Source of the DNA: Endozoicomonas sp. NE40
GTDB taxonomy: Bacteria > Pseudomonadota > Gammaproteobacteria > Pseudomonadales > Endozoicomonadaceae
DNA: 64,000 nucleotides
NCBI RefSeq assembly: GCF_040549045.1
Contig: NZ_JBEWTB010000002.1
Location: 2,139,501 to 2,203,500, forward strand
Direction: 5' to 3'
Part shown: one piece after another, positions 37,312 to 46,882 of the stretch
Position numbering within the stretch: position 1 is the first letter of the stretch
Layout of the letters: every line of letters starts with the position of its first letter
Translations under genes and position numbers: made by a program
Notes under the pieces: model-generated
Seen by the model: only the letters and a program-made list of their open reading frames with translations
Databases searched by the model: none
What the model was told of the DNA's origin: nothing

Positions 37312-37988
37312 ACCGCCACCTCAACCTTGTGCTGCTCTTCAACAATCGCCCCCCCTGTTAACCGGAGTACCCGGTCACAACGGGAAGCCAGCCCCATATC
37401 ATGAGTGACCAGCACCAGGGTGGCACCCCGCTCACGATTCACTTCAAACAATAACCGGATAATACTTTCACCGGTCTTTTCGTCCAGATTGCCCGTGGGT
37501 TCATCAGCAAACAGAATATCCGGACTGCCAGCGAATGCCCTGGCAATCGCCACCCGCTGCTGCTCTCCGCCCGACAACTGTTTTGGGTAATGATCCAGCC
37601 GTTCTCCAAGACCAACCCGCTGCAGAATCGCACGACTGCTCTCTGTTACCTGTTCACTACCCGACAATTCCAGCGGCAGCATGACATTTTCCAATGCCGT
37701 GAGGTTAGGCAGTAACTGAAAGGACTGAAAAACAAAGCCGGTATGATCACCGCGCACCCTTGCCCGCTCATCTTCATCCAGAGTGTCGACACGATGGCCA
37801 GCCAGGTGAACTTCTCCGCCAGTCGGTAAATCCAGACCGGCAAGAATCCCCAACAGTGTCGACTTCCCTGAACCGGAAGCGCCAACAATCGCAACGGATT
37901 CGCCAGACTTGATCTGAAGGTCAAGTCCGGACAGTATGGTGAGTGTGCCACTCTGGGCAATGACCTGTTTCTCCAGAGTCTTTGCCAT
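37308..37988 (-). CDS. ybbA: ABC transporter ATP-binding protein (YbbA type)
   Basis: 226 residues from ATG 37988; the open frame reaches 38114 but would run through tesA. Walker A GASGSGKST, Q-loop FVFQSFQLLP, signature LSGGEQQRVAIARA, Walker B ILFADEPTGNLD, and H-loop LVTHD. It is the LolD/MacB-like small ATPase. Overlaps the permease gene by four bases; divergent from tesA with about 40 bases between starts. Confidence 0.94.
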   Translation of the reverse strand: MAKTLEKQVIAQSGTLTILSGLDLQIKSGESVAIVGASGSGKSTLLGILAGLDLPTGGEVHLAGHRVDTLDEDERARVRGDHTGFVFQSFQLLPNLTALENVMLPLELSGSEQVTESSRAILQRVGLGERLDHYPKQLSGGEQQRVAIARAFAGSPDILFADEPTGNLDEKTGESIIRLLFEVNRERGATLVLVTHDMGLASRCDRVLRLTGGAIVEEQHKVEVAV

Positions 37989-38028
37989 AACAGCTATCGT
38001 GTGAGCAGCAGCGTGAGGGGATGCGTTC

Positions 38029-38664
38029 TTGTTTGTAGTCATTCGTCGTTTAGCAACCAGTTTTATTTTTTTGTCAGTACTTGTCGCACAGGCTGCTTCT
38101 GGCGCACCAGTCAATCAGAAAACCCTGCTGGTGTATGGAGACAGCCTCAGTGCCGCTTATGGTCTTGAAATACAACAGGGCTGGGTATCTTTATTACAGG
38201 AAAAGCTCCATCAAACCAAGTCTGGCTGGAAGGTGGTCAACCTCAGCATCAGTGGTGAAACCACTGCCGGAGGACTCAGCCGTTTACCCGCCGCTCTTGA
38301 AGAACATCGACCGGAACTGATGTTGCTGGAGTTGGGAGCAAACGACGGTTTACGCGGGACTCCGCTGAAATCCATGTCCAGTAATCTGGAACAGATTATT
38401 CAGCAGGCACAGAAAAAAAACGTGGATGTTTTATTGTTTGAAATGATGATCCCTCCTAACTACGGACCTGCCTACACCCGAAAATTTACCCAGGTTTTTC
38501 ATGATCTCGGCGAACAATATACAGTTCCGGTGGTGCCTTTCTTTCTGGATGGAGTGGCAGGTCACCCGGAGCTGAACCAGCCGGACGGCATTCATCCGGT
38601 GGCAAAAGCCCAGCCAATGATTTTTGATAACGTCTGGCCACATATAAAAACAGCTATTGATTAA
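38029..38664 (+). CDS. tesA: TesA, periplasmic acyl-CoA thioesterase I / lysophospholipase (SGNH family)
   Basis: 211 residues from a TTG at 38029; GAGGGG lies about 8 bases upstream and the ATG at 38021 is in a frame that stops at once. Signal peptide through VAQAASGA. Block I VYGDSLSAAYGL has the catalytic serine, block III LLELGANDGL, and block V DGIHP the Asp/His. It hydrolyses acyl thioesters and lysophospholipids in the periplasm. Divergent from ybbA-ybbP as in E. coli. Confidence 0.94.
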   Translation: MFVVIRRLATSFIFLSVLVAQAASGAPVNQKTLLVYGDSLSAAYGLEIQQGWVSLLQEKLHQTKSGWKVVNLSISGETTAGGLSRLPAALEEHRPELMLLELGANDGLRGTPLKSMSSNLEQIIQQAQKKNVDVLLFEMMIPPNYGPAYTRKFTQVFHDLGEQYTVPVVPFFLDGVAGHPELNQPDGIHPVAKAQPMIFDNVWPHIKTAID

Positions 38665-38767
38665 TGACCTGAACAGGCTGCGTTTTCCACCAGCCTGTCA
38701 GCAACCCTGCTAATCATCAAAATATCATCCGCCTGTTACTTTTTGTTACTTCTTAATTTTTTCTTAC

Positions 38768-38781
38768 TTGATCACGATCAA
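38768..38781. promoter_or_regulatory. FNR/Anr-type box upstream of the GH3 gene
   Basis: TTGATCACGATCAA is an exact match to TTGAT-N4-ATCAA. It is centred about 99 bases before the GH3 ATG. Spacing to a -10 is not clear, so the regulation is only suggested. Confidence 0.5.
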
Positions 38782-38873
38782 TTTGCCCAATCAGTAATTA
38801 ACTCACGATGTCAGTCTCGTTTTGTCATTCAAAAACGAACCTTCCTCTAAAAACTCTTTAAAAAGATATTTTG

Positions 38874-41510
38874 ATGCGTCATTTAAAAAAAATTATGAGT
38901 ATCGCGGTTTCTGTATCTCTGTGCAGTTCTGCCATAGCTGAAGAAGTGATACGCCCTGACATCCCTTTTTATGACCATACACTTTCTATTGAAGAACGGC
39001 TGGATGACATTACGGCACGCCTGACACCAGAAGAAAAAGGTCACATGATTACCCTGTGGAATCCGGGTGTGCCACGCTATGGCATGAAAGCCTATATGCC
39101 GGGCGAAGCGCTGCATGGCCTTGCATCACCACGGGTGAATACGGCTACGGTATTTCCTCAATCCATAGGACTGGCAGCCACCTGGGACCCGGAAGCCATG
39201 AAGCGTATGGGGGATGCCGTATCGGATGAGGCGCGCGCCCAGTATCACAATGGTCCGGTGATCAGCCGTGGTCAGCGTGGCCCCCTGACATTCTGGTCTC
39301 CGGTTATCAACATTGCCCGCGACCCTCGCTGGGGACGTACCCAGGAAGCTTACGGCGAAGACCCTCTGATTAACGGCATGATGGCAACCGCTTATGTTCA
39401 GGGTTTGCAGGGTGATCACCCGACATACCTGAAAACTGCTGCCGGTGCCAAACACTTTGTTGCCAACAATGAGGAGCACAACCGTTTCCACGGCAATGCC
39501 AATATCTCCGAAAAGCAACTGCGCGAATACTATTTCCCAGCCTATAAACAGGTCGTTGAAGAAGGTAACGCACAAATCATCATGACCGCTTACAACGCCC
39601 TGAACGGTGAACCTGCGGTCACAAATACCTGGCTGATTCGTGATGTCCTGCGTGGTGAATGGGGATTTGATGGCTTTGTACTGGGCGACTACGGCTCTGT
39701 ACTGATGGTCACCAAAGGCTGGGGCGAACGCGGTTTTACAGGCCATGAAATCTATGACAACTATGTAGAATCCGGCGCTGCGGTCATGAACGCAGAAACG
39801 CTGGATTTTGATAATACCCGCATATTCCGACGAGAACTGATTACAGCGATTGAACGGGGCATGGTGGACGTGGGCCAACTGGACAGGGCGTTTCGTAACA
39901 CCATACGTGTTGGCTTAAAGCTGGGCATGTTCGACCCAGAGGAACTGTCACCCTGGAAAGACCTGCCTTTTGAAACCATGGCGTCCTTTAAGGACCTTGC
40001 TCTGGAGCTGGCAGAAAAATCCATGGTTCTGTTGCAGAACGAGCCACTTGAAGACGGCAGCCCGCTTCTGCCACTGAATAAATCAGAACTGAAAACGGTT
40101 GCAGTAGTTGGTCCAAACGCAGACGTACTCAACTATGGAACATACAGTGGTACTGCAACTGATCCGGTAACGCCTCTGCAGGGCATTCGCAACTATCTGG
40201 GCGACGATATTGAAGTTCTCTATGTGCCATGGACCACAGCAGAAAATGAACTGTCTGATATTCCAATGGACAATATAACCACTCTGGATAATCAGGGGCT
40301 GGGTGTCTGGAATGCAACTTACTACGACAACCCTCATGCCGGAGGACGAATCGCAGCCGGAGACAATGTTGCCAATATTGATTATCACTGGATAAACGAC
40401 AAGCCTCACAGACGGATCAAAAACGATCGCTACTCAGTGGTCTACACAACAACCGTGGTTCCACCGCAAAGTGGCCTGTACACATTGGGTGTAGATCATC
40501 AGGGGGGCGATGTCATCGTTCAGGTGAATGGTGGCCCGCTGATGCGTGATCATGGTGATAACAATAAACTGCGCCGCACCACAACCAATCTGGAGCTGGA
40601 TGCAACCCGGACCTATGAATTCACCGTTATTTCCATGCGTCGTGAGAATGCTGAAGAACACGTTCTGCGCTTCGGCTGGCAGCTACCACAGGAAGAAAGT
40701 GAGTTTGAAGGTGGAGAGCTGGAAGTGGCCAGACAGGCTGATGCTGTTATTGCAGTCATGGGGCTGTCTGTTGAATACGAGCGTGAAAGTATCGACCGGG
40801 CTTTTGAAGGGCTGCCACCAGAGCAGGTAGAGATGCTTCAGGGCGTGGTTGCGGCAAATCCAAAAACAGCCGTTGTGCTACAGAGTGGCTCCTCTATCGA
40901 GAGCCCGGAGTTGAAAGCCATAGCTCCAGCCATTCTGCAGAGCTGGTATCCGGGCGAACAGGGTGGTAACGCCATTGCCAATACTCTGTTCGGTGACAAT
41001 AACCCGGGCGGCAAGCTGCCTCTGACGTTTGTTAAACGCTGGGATGATCTGCCCGCCTTTAATGACTACGACATCAGTAAAGGGCGTACTTATCTGTATT
41101 TCGAAAAAGAGCCTTTGTGGGCATTTGGCCATGGCTTGAGTTATACAACTTTTGACATGGAAGCCCTGAACGTCAAAGACAAATCTGTCGCTAAAGACGG
41201 TACGATTAAACTGGATGTCATCGTTAAAAATACGGGAGAACGCGATGGTGACGAAGTGGTGCAGGTGTACGTGAAGGACCTGTTCGAACGTTCTGAAAAG
41301 CCATTGCAGCGTTTGAAGGCGTTTGAACGAGTGTCTGTGCAAGCAGGCAAATCTGAAGTTGTCAGCCTGAGTATTGATGCAAAAGACCTGGCTTACTGGG
41401 ACGAGCACACGAAGGACTGGGCTCTGGGCGACCGTTACGAAATTCGTGTTGGTAATGCCTCTGACAACATTCTGCTGACTGAAACCATTACATTACAGTC
41501 AGTACAATAA
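38874..41510 (+). CDS. exported family 3 glycoside hydrolase with PA14 domain
   Basis: 878 residues; the ATG is at 38874 (TTG three bases earlier is ignored). Signal peptide ends SSAIA. GH3 barrel to about 350 with RDPRWGRTQEAYGEDP, KHFVANNEE and nucleophile D272 in FVLGDYGSV. The second alpha/beta domain is split by a PA14-type insertion (about 465-610, with QSGLYTLGVDHQGGDVIVQVNG in pieces). A fibronectin-like C-terminal domain carries TGERDGDEVVQVYV. It probably acts on beta-glucosides, xylosides or related oligosaccharides in the periplasm or outside. No sugar transporter adjacent. An FNR-like box lies upstream. Confidence 0.92.
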   Translation: MRHLKKIMSIAVSVSLCSSAIAEEVIRPDIPFYDHTLSIEERLDDITARLTPEEKGHMITLWNPGVPRYGMKAYMPGEALHGLASPRVNTATVFPQSIGLAATWDPEAMKRMGDAVSDEARAQYHNGPVISRGQRGPLTFWSPVINIARDPRWGRTQEAYGEDPLINGMMATAYVQGLQGDHPTYLKTAAGAKHFVANNEEHNRFHGNANISEKQLREYYFPAYKQVVEEGNAQIIMTAYNALNGEPAVTNTWLIRDVLRGEWGFDGFVLGDYGSVLMVTKGWGERGFTGHEIYDNYVESGAAVMNAETLDFDNTRIFRRELITAIERGMVDVGQLDRAFRNTIRVGLKLGMFDPEELSPWKDLPFETMASFKDLALELAEKSMVLLQNEPLEDGSPLLPLNKSELKTVAVVGPNADVLNYGTYSGTATDPVTPLQGIRNYLGDDIEVLYVPWTTAENELSDIPMDNITTLDNQGLGVWNATYYDNPHAGGRIAAGDNVANIDYHWINDKPHRRIKNDRYSVVYTTTVVPPQSGLYTLGVDHQGGDVIVQVNGGPLMRDHGDNNKLRRTTTNLELDATRTYEFTVISMRRENAEEHVLRFGWQLPQEESEFEGGELEVARQADAVIAVMGLSVEYERESIDRAFEGLPPEQVEMLQGVVAANPKTAVVLQSGSSIESPELKAIAPAILQSWYPGEQGGNAIANTLFGDNNPGGKLPLTFVKRWDDLPAFNDYDISKGRTYLYFEKEPLWAFGHGLSYTTFDMEALNVKDKSVAKDGTIKLDVIVKNTGERDGDEVVQVYVKDLFERSEKPLQRLKAFERVSVQAGKSEVVSLSIDAKDLAYWDEHTKDWALGDRYEIRVGNASDNILLTETITLQSVQ

Positions 41511-41525
41511 TCCCGTAAACGCAGG

Positions 41526-42584
41526 CTACAGTGGCTGAACCGTTTCCCGAATCCGGCCACTGTTGACCTGCTCCAGAAACTCGTCGCCCAAACGCTGGCT
41601 TTCCTGAATCACCACGCTCCAGTACCGAACCCGTTCCTTATAGGACAGGTTCACAAAATCATTACGATCAGGAATTTTGCCGTAAGGAAGCTTGGCAACA
41701 AATTCATCGGACGGTGACACGACCACAACATTTTCACTGTTCAATGCCGATGGTTTGCGCCACTTGATCCCTTTATCAAACCAGCCCGGCGTCCGGTGAC
41801 CATAAAAATGTGGGTACAGCACCAGCTTGTCATTCTCTGCAAAGCGGGTATCAAAGTGGTAATCGGTCACCCCGCCATCCCGGTAAATGCCTTCAGGCGC
41901 ACCAGCAATTCCCTCAACCCCTTCCATCACCATTGGAATAGAGCCCGAAGCAAGAATAGCGTCAGCCAGGTTGGCTTCCGACAGTTCAACCCGGTCTGTG
42001 GGCAGATCATTCATCTGGTGAAAAGGCGAACCTCTGCCGGGGGGATAAAACAGTGTTCGGGTAAAAAACAGCCCCAGAGTTTTACGACTGACGACGTTTG
42101 CCAGTGCAGCCATTCCCATGCCTGCCATCAGCTTGCCCTTCCGATGGCTTTTACCCAGTCCACGGCTGCGTACTGCAATCAGGTTATAACGCATAATGTC
42201 ATTGTTCAGGATGCTGCCGGCTTGACTGCCAATGATCTCTCTGATCAGATGACGGCACTTGGTGGTAATTTCTTCCGGCGTCGGGCTTTCTGAGTATTCC
42301 GTCAGCAGATAACCCTGTTCAAACCGTTCGTGGGCAGCCAGTGGGTCTGGATGGGCGTAGCAGGCAAACCGCCAGCTCCCTGCTGACGTACCCAGCAGAT
42401 GCAAAGGCTGTTGACGGTCTTTGAAGTACTCACCTAGCAGCGCTTTATCAAGCCCCGTGAGCACAAACCATTTAGGCCCGCCTGAAGCGCCCGGCACCAC
42501 TTCAATGCTGCTTTGAGGCAACCCCTCATCCCTGATACGAGCCAGCGCTACAGGCCCTGCCCTGAAATCCAGTATTGATGACAT
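41526..42584 (-). CDS. patatin-like phospholipase
   Basis: 352 residues. Nucleophile elbow GTSAGS (G-x-S-x-G), oxyanion-type GASGGPKW near the N-terminus, and catalytic aspartate in YRDGGVTDYH. The dyad Ser/Asp is therefore intact. No signal peptide. Its start immediately abuts the stop of the thioesterase gene (TAA then ATG), so the two are one operon, perhaps releasing and handling fatty acyl groups. Confidence 0.88.
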   Translation of the reverse strand: MSSILDFRAGPVALARIRDEGLPQSSIEVVPGASGGPKWFVLTGLDKALLGEYFKDRQQPLHLLGTSAGSWRFACYAHPDPLAAHERFEQGYLLTEYSESPTPEEITTKCRHLIREIIGSQAGSILNNDIMRYNLIAVRSRGLGKSHRKGKLMAGMGMAALANVVSRKTLGLFFTRTLFYPPGRGSPFHQMNDLPTDRVELSEANLADAILASGSIPMVMEGVEGIAGAPEGIYRDGGVTDYHFDTRFAENDKLVLYPHFYGHRTPGWFDKGIKWRKPSALNSENVVVVSPSDEFVAKLPYGKIPDRNDFVNLSYKERVRYWSVVIQESQRLGDEFLEQVNSGRIRETVQPL

Positions 42585-42977
42585 TTACTTTTCCAGATGC
42601 TCTGACAGTTTTACCCGAACGTGGTCTGGTATCGGCGTCGCTTTTTCACTGACATAGTCATAATGAATCAATATCGCCTTGCCCCTGGCACACAACTGCC
42701 CGGACTGCCACGCTTCGTGATGGATATACATGGAGGAGTTCCCTACCTTTTCCAGCCATGTCCGCAATTCGACATCCTGCCCAAAACGCAGCTGCTTCAG
42801 AAACTCCACCTCTATACGGGCAATGATGAGCTGCCAGTTCTGCAAATCCATTTCAGGGTTAAAAATGAAAAAGATAGGCTCCCTGGCCTTTTCAAACCAG
42901 ACCGGAAGAACCGTGTTGTTAATATGACCAAGGGCATCGGTCTCGCAAAAGCGCGGCGTGAGATTCTGGGTAAACAT
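42585..42977 (-). CDS. 4HBT hot-dog acyl-CoA thioesterase
   Basis: 130 residues. Starts with FCETDALGHINNTVLPVWFE, the YbgC/4HBT motif with the catalytic aspartate in ETDALGH. Typical small hot-dog thioesterase, cytoplasmic. Upstream partner of the patatin gene. Confidence 0.88.
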   Translation of the reverse strand: MFTQNLTPRFCETDALGHINNTVLPVWFEKAREPIFFIFNPEMDLQNWQLIIARIEVEFLKQLRFGQDVELRTWLEKVGNSSMYIHHEAWQSGQLCARGKAILIHYDYVSEKATPIPDHVRVKLSEHLEK

Positions 42978-43075
42978 CTTTTGTACTTATTCTCTGAACG
43001 GGCTGTTGATGTACCTGGAGTCTTTAGACTCCTGAAGCCAGGGCAATTATTGCCGCTTTAGAGGATGATCTCAAT

Positions 43076-43173
43076 GACTCATTTCCTGACTGATTGAAAT
43101 GGCGGCGCCCACCGCAACGACTGAGACTATGGTTCTTTAGCTATGTTGAACTGATGACCGACGGCAATGGGTT
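43076..43173. repeat. decayed copy of the 3' end of the MCE gene (direct repeat, left)
   Basis: About 98 bases, roughly 90% identical by eye to 43889-43987, which is the last ~100 bases of the MCE-protein gene. The stretch GACTCATTTCCTGACTGATT is nearly unchanged. One base is missing in GGCGGGCGC, and several substitutions are present. The copy has no reading frame of its own. Confidence 0.8.
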
Positions 43174-43242
43174 TAATTCATCACCAAAGTGTAGGGTTTG
43201 TGTTAAACCTATTAAAGAATTGGTGATTTGAAGGTGTTCATC

Positions 43243-43866
43243 ATGCCTATATTTAGCCCTAAACCTAAACTCGTAGTGAATGAATCGGTTCTTTCCAATA
43301 GTCTGAACTTATATACCTGCCAGAGTGGTGACCGTAAAGTTCAAAGCGTATTTATTTACTGCCATGGCCACTACAAACCAAAGAAACCTGGTGTATTAAG
43401 TAGCTTAGACATTACCGTAGTGCCGTCGGGAGCGTGGCTCTATTTCTACGTACCACACGGGTCTGTTCTGATTACCAGTTTAGCTGAGGCAATGGCAGGA
43501 GAGTTCGAACCTTTAGAGACATACATGCCAGGACAAAAGGTTGCTAATTATATATTAAGTCCTCTGGAGGGTAGGTATAGTGATGCAGGTTTTATCAAAG
43601 GGATAATTTTGCGAGATCGGCTTGGATCAGGCAAAAAAGCGAAGAAACACCCACTTAGGGAATGCGATGTTGTTCAGCCCAAATGGGATATACGCCTTGG
43701 GAAGCTGATTGACATGCTTCAGTGGACGGATAACCTGTATCCCCGGGTTCATTGTCTGTTCTGTCGTGAGTCGGTATACAGGCGAGGCAGACAATGGTAT
43801 GACCCAGCCATTGAGGAGTCTCCCCATGTTCACCAGAGCGATGTGGGCAGATGGCAAATCATTTAG
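43243..43866 (+). CDS. hypothetical protein, possibly Stv-like
   Basis: 207 residues from ATG 43243 with AAGGTG upstream. Contains VFIYCHGHYKPKK, WLYFYVPHGSVLI and a cysteine pair HCLFCRE near the C-terminus; no signal peptide. The HGH...YVPHG pattern recalls the 'putative adhesin Stv' group, but this is from memory and unsure. AT-richer codon use (TTA, GTA, AGT) than its neighbours. It lies between two ~100-base direct repeats copied from the 3' end of the next gene, which suggests a recent insertion or duplication event. Confidence 0.6.
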   Translation: MPIFSPKPKLVVNESVLSNSLNLYTCQSGDRKVQSVFIYCHGHYKPKKPGVLSSLDITVVPSGAWLYFYVPHGSVLITSLAEAMAGEFEPLETYMPGQKVANYILSPLEGRYSDAGFIKGIILRDRLGSGKKAKKHPLRECDVVQPKWDIRLGKLIDMLQWTDNLYPRVHCLFCRESVYRRGRQWYDPAIEESPHVHQSDVGRWQII

Positions 43867-43882
43867 CTAATAGCTGACGATT

Positions 43883-46207
43883 TCAGTGGCTCATTTCCTG
43901 ACTGATTGAAATGGCGGGCGCCCATCGCAACCACTGAGACTCTGGTTCTTTAGCCATGGTGAACTGATGACCTGCGGCAACGGGTTCTCCCGGCTCAGGT
44001 GTTGCAAAGGCAATTCCACCTGCCAGCAAAGCTTCCAGCGACTCTGTACGGATTTTAGCGCCACTGAACAAACCGAATTTCACATCGATACCACTGGCGT
44101 TCCAGAAACGGCTTTTTCTGGTGACAAGCGATTTGTAGCGTTCTTCAATATTAATAAATATCAGGACATGACTGGCGGGGTCTGCCAGACGATACCCCGT
44201 TACGGTACCAACCGGAATTTCCCGGTAATAAACCGGGTTCCCGCGACGAACAGAGCCTAACTCGCTGCTGACCAGCTGCAGGCGCAGCCCGTTGCTTACT
44301 GGCAGGTCGTCAGGTACAGCCATCTCAACTTCAAACCGGGTTTTAGCCACAGCGTCATGTCTGGAACCAGGCAGCACCTCAATGTATTGACCTGTCACCA
44401 GTGTTTCCAGATTCGCCGTATTAGCCAGTCCAAGCTTTGGTCTGACCAGCCAGAAACGGCTGCCTTCATGGGCTACCCAACCTGAACTTTTTCCCAACAG
44501 GGCGTCAGCCACAATGTGTTCTTTCTGTTTATCCAACTTCAGTTCAGTCAGGTGTCCTACAACCAGCCCCTTGTATTTTATTTTGGTACCCACCTGTAAT
44601 CCTTCAGCCGTTTCAAAGATCAGGGAAATTTTCTGCCCGAACTGATGAGCTTTTTCAGCACTATTGTACAGAGTAAAACCGGTGCCATTTTTCACCTTGC
44701 CTGACGTTCTGTCAGGCGTATCAAAAGCAATACCACCAGCCAGCATGGAGTTCAGCGTACCGGCTTTAATGCTGAACCCCTGCAAGCCACCCTGCAGGGT
44801 GATGCCACTGATATTCCAGAACCGGCTGCTATTGTTGACCAGATGCTGGTAAGCAGGATCAACCAGTATTTTTATCAGAACGCCGTCGTCCGTTAGTTCA
44901 TGGTTCTGTACGGAACCCACCTGCATTTTTCGAAAGAGAACCGGGCTTCCATGACTCACACCTGCCAGAGAGTCAGCCCGCAACTTCAGGTGTAAACCTG
45001 GCGCAGAAGGTGATGCGGCAGGCTGGCTGGCTAAACCTTTAAAGTGTCGTTTGGGAACAGCCGCCTTTATATCCTTATTACTGACGTCCATATTGATGTA
45101 TCGCCCGCCCAGCAGAGTTTCCAGACCGGAAATACCCTGCAGGCCAATACTCGGCTTCACCAGCCAGAAGCGCGTGCCTTTTACCATCAGGTTGACGGCA
45201 TCCGGTCGTATGACGGCATTGGCGGTAATGCCGGAATAGTCATCTTTGAGTTCAACATCCCGGATCAGCCCCACTTCCATACCATGAAACAGAATGCGGG
45301 TCTTTTCCTGTCCCAGCGCAACATCCAGCGGAAAATCAATCTCGACAGCAATGCCCGCTTCAGCCTCGTCATAATCGCGATAAAGCGGGAACACATCCCC
45401 CTGATAGGCTTCTGGAAACTCCTGCTCCCACTCAGGGGTATAAAGCGACACCCCTCCCTGAACCAGAGACACAATGGATTGCGTCCGGATTTTCAGGTTG
45501 GTAAGGCTGCCGGACAATTCGATCCCTCCAGCGTTCCAGAAACGGGTATTGCGACGTACCAGATGGGCGAACCGTGGTTTTATGAATACCTCGACATCCA
45601 CGTACTGATCGTCCGCAGACAGGTCATAAGACGACACTTCGCCAATTTTCAGACGACGATAGTAAACCGGGCTGCCATTCTGTATCGATGACAGCTCTTT
45701 TGCCCTGAGCGTCAGGCTTAACCCTTCTTCCTGCTCACCCAGGGGAGGTGGCGACGGCAGGGCAGTGAATTTTTTGCGGTTAATCCCGGTATCATCCGGC
45801 TGGAAAGCGATATAGTTACCCGACACCAGGGTATCAAGGCCAGAAATACCCGCTACGCTTACCTGCGGCTGTACCAGCCAGAAACGGCTTTTGTCCGTAA
45901 GGCTGGACGACATTCGGCGATCCATCTCCAGGGTGACATCAACGGACTTGAGATCGTCAGACACCGCCATGCCCGTTACTTTCCCGACCGCAATACCATT
46001 CAGCCTGACTTCCGTTTTACCCTGTTTAATACCCCTGCCATTCTGAAACTCCACATCAATGACAATTCCGGCTTCACTGACCGATTTCCACACCAGCCAT
46101 ACAACGATCAACAAGGCGACAACCGGCAATAACCAAACAGGCGACAGGTTGCCACGTTTCTTAATGTTTGCCCGGGCAGGTTCCGGTGCAGAAGTGTTCT
46201 GGTTCAT
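43883..46207 (-). CDS. LetB/PqiB-like MCE-domain lipid transport protein
   Basis: 774 residues. One N-terminal membrane helix (about 23-42, LSPVWLLPVVALLIVVWLV), then six MCE repeats, each with a G-x-x-V/Y...G-x-V-x-x-x-x-L pattern (for example TEVRLNGIAVGKVTGMAV, SPVYYRRLKIGEVSSYDL, SPVLFRKMQVGSVQNHEL). E. coli LetB has seven and PqiB three, so this lies between. Such proteins form a periplasmic tube moving phospholipid between membranes. It follows the two PqiA-like genes, the standard partner arrangement. Confidence 0.9.
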   Translation of the reverse strand: MNQNTSAPEPARANIKKRGNLSPVWLLPVVALLIVVWLVWKSVSEAGIVIDVEFQNGRGIKQGKTEVRLNGIAVGKVTGMAVSDDLKSVDVTLEMDRRMSSSLTDKSRFWLVQPQVSVAGISGLDTLVSGNYIAFQPDDTGINRKKFTALPSPPPLGEQEEGLSLTLRAKELSSIQNGSPVYYRRLKIGEVSSYDLSADDQYVDVEVFIKPRFAHLVRRNTRFWNAGGIELSGSLTNLKIRTQSIVSLVQGGVSLYTPEWEQEFPEAYQGDVFPLYRDYDEAEAGIAVEIDFPLDVALGQEKTRILFHGMEVGLIRDVELKDDYSGITANAVIRPDAVNLMVKGTRFWLVKPSIGLQGISGLETLLGGRYINMDVSNKDIKAAVPKRHFKGLASQPAASPSAPGLHLKLRADSLAGVSHGSPVLFRKMQVGSVQNHELTDDGVLIKILVDPAYQHLVNNSSRFWNISGITLQGGLQGFSIKAGTLNSMLAGGIAFDTPDRTSGKVKNGTGFTLYNSAEKAHQFGQKISLIFETAEGLQVGTKIKYKGLVVGHLTELKLDKQKEHIVADALLGKSSGWVAHEGSRFWLVRPKLGLANTANLETLVTGQYIEVLPGSRHDAVAKTRFEVEMAVPDDLPVSNGLRLQLVSSELGSVRRGNPVYYREIPVGTVTGYRLADPASHVLIFINIEERYKSLVTRKSRFWNASGIDVKFGLFSGAKIRTESLEALLAGGIAFATPEPGEPVAAGHQFTMAKEPESQWLRWAPAISISQEMSH
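43889..43987. repeat. direct repeat, right copy (3' end of the MCE gene)
   Basis: The functional copy: it encodes the C-terminus of the MCE protein (ending AISISQEMSH). The left copy is at 43076-43173, with the Stv-like gene between them. Confidence 0.8.
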
Positions 46208-46231
46208 AGTTTTTAACCAGTTGTTTTCCAG

Positions 46232-46882
46232 CTAACTGTCAGTAACCTTTTCAGCTCCGGGTTCCACGGCATCCCACAACAAACGCGGATCGAACTGCAT
46301 GGCTGCCAGCATGGTGGTCACCACCACACTGGCAAAGGCGTAAGCCCCCGTACCTGCTGTGACGGTACCGAGCTGTCCAAACTGCACCAGCCCCACCAGC
46401 AGGGAGATAATAAAAATATCCAGCATTGACCAGCGCCCGATCCAGACGATCATCCGGTAAAGCATCTGCTGCCGGTGCATGGCTGCTCCGGGAAACCGGA
46501 CACAGATCAGCAGCCACACCATCCCCAGAAGTTTCAGAATGGGAACCACCACACTGGCGGTAAACACCAACAGGGCAATGGGAATCATGCCCTGATTGAC
46601 CAGTTCGGCAACTCCCGAGAAAATGGTTTGCGGCTGCCCCTCTTCAAACTTGCTGACCGTCATCATTGGCAGCAGGTTGGCCGGGATATACAGCATGGCG
46701 GCGGTAAGGGTGAGCGCCCAGCATCTGGCTATGCTGTTCTGACGTCGTTGATACACCCGGGCTCCACAGCGTGGGCAGCGTTCTGTCTGTTCAGCACACA
46801 CTTTGTGGCAGCTGAGACATAGCTTCAGTCCGACGTCAGAGCCGTTAATCCAGTTCTCAGCGTCAGCAGGATACGTTTTCAT
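46232..46882 (-). CDS. PqiA/LetA-like membrane protein, second half
   Basis: 216 residues. N-terminal zinc-ribbon CLSCHKVC...CPRCGARV, then four membrane helices. Equivalent to the second half of E. coli LetA (YebS) or PqiA, which carry two such modules in one chain. Its start overlaps the end of the first-half gene by 20 bases. Partner of the MCE tube protein downstream, 24 bases away. Confidence 0.88.
   Translation of the reverse strand: MKTYPADAENWINGSDVGLKLCLSCHKVCAEQTERCPRCGARVYQRRQNSIARCWALTLTAAMLYIPANLLPMMTVSKFEEGQPQTIFSGVAELVNQGMIPIALLVFTASVVVPILKLLGMVWLLICVRFPGAAMHRQQMLYRMIVWIGRWSMLDIFIISLLVGLVQFGQLGTVTAGTGAYAFASVVVTTMLAAMQFDPRLLWDAVEPGAEKVTDS

Noticed and set aside
37989..38114. 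Longer start for the YbbA-type ATPase
   Set aside because: It would run through the start of tesA on the other strand, and the extra residues show no ABC ATPase similarity.
39126..39878. A 250-codon minus-strand open frame
   Set aside because: Antisense to the GH3 catalytic domain; no motifs.
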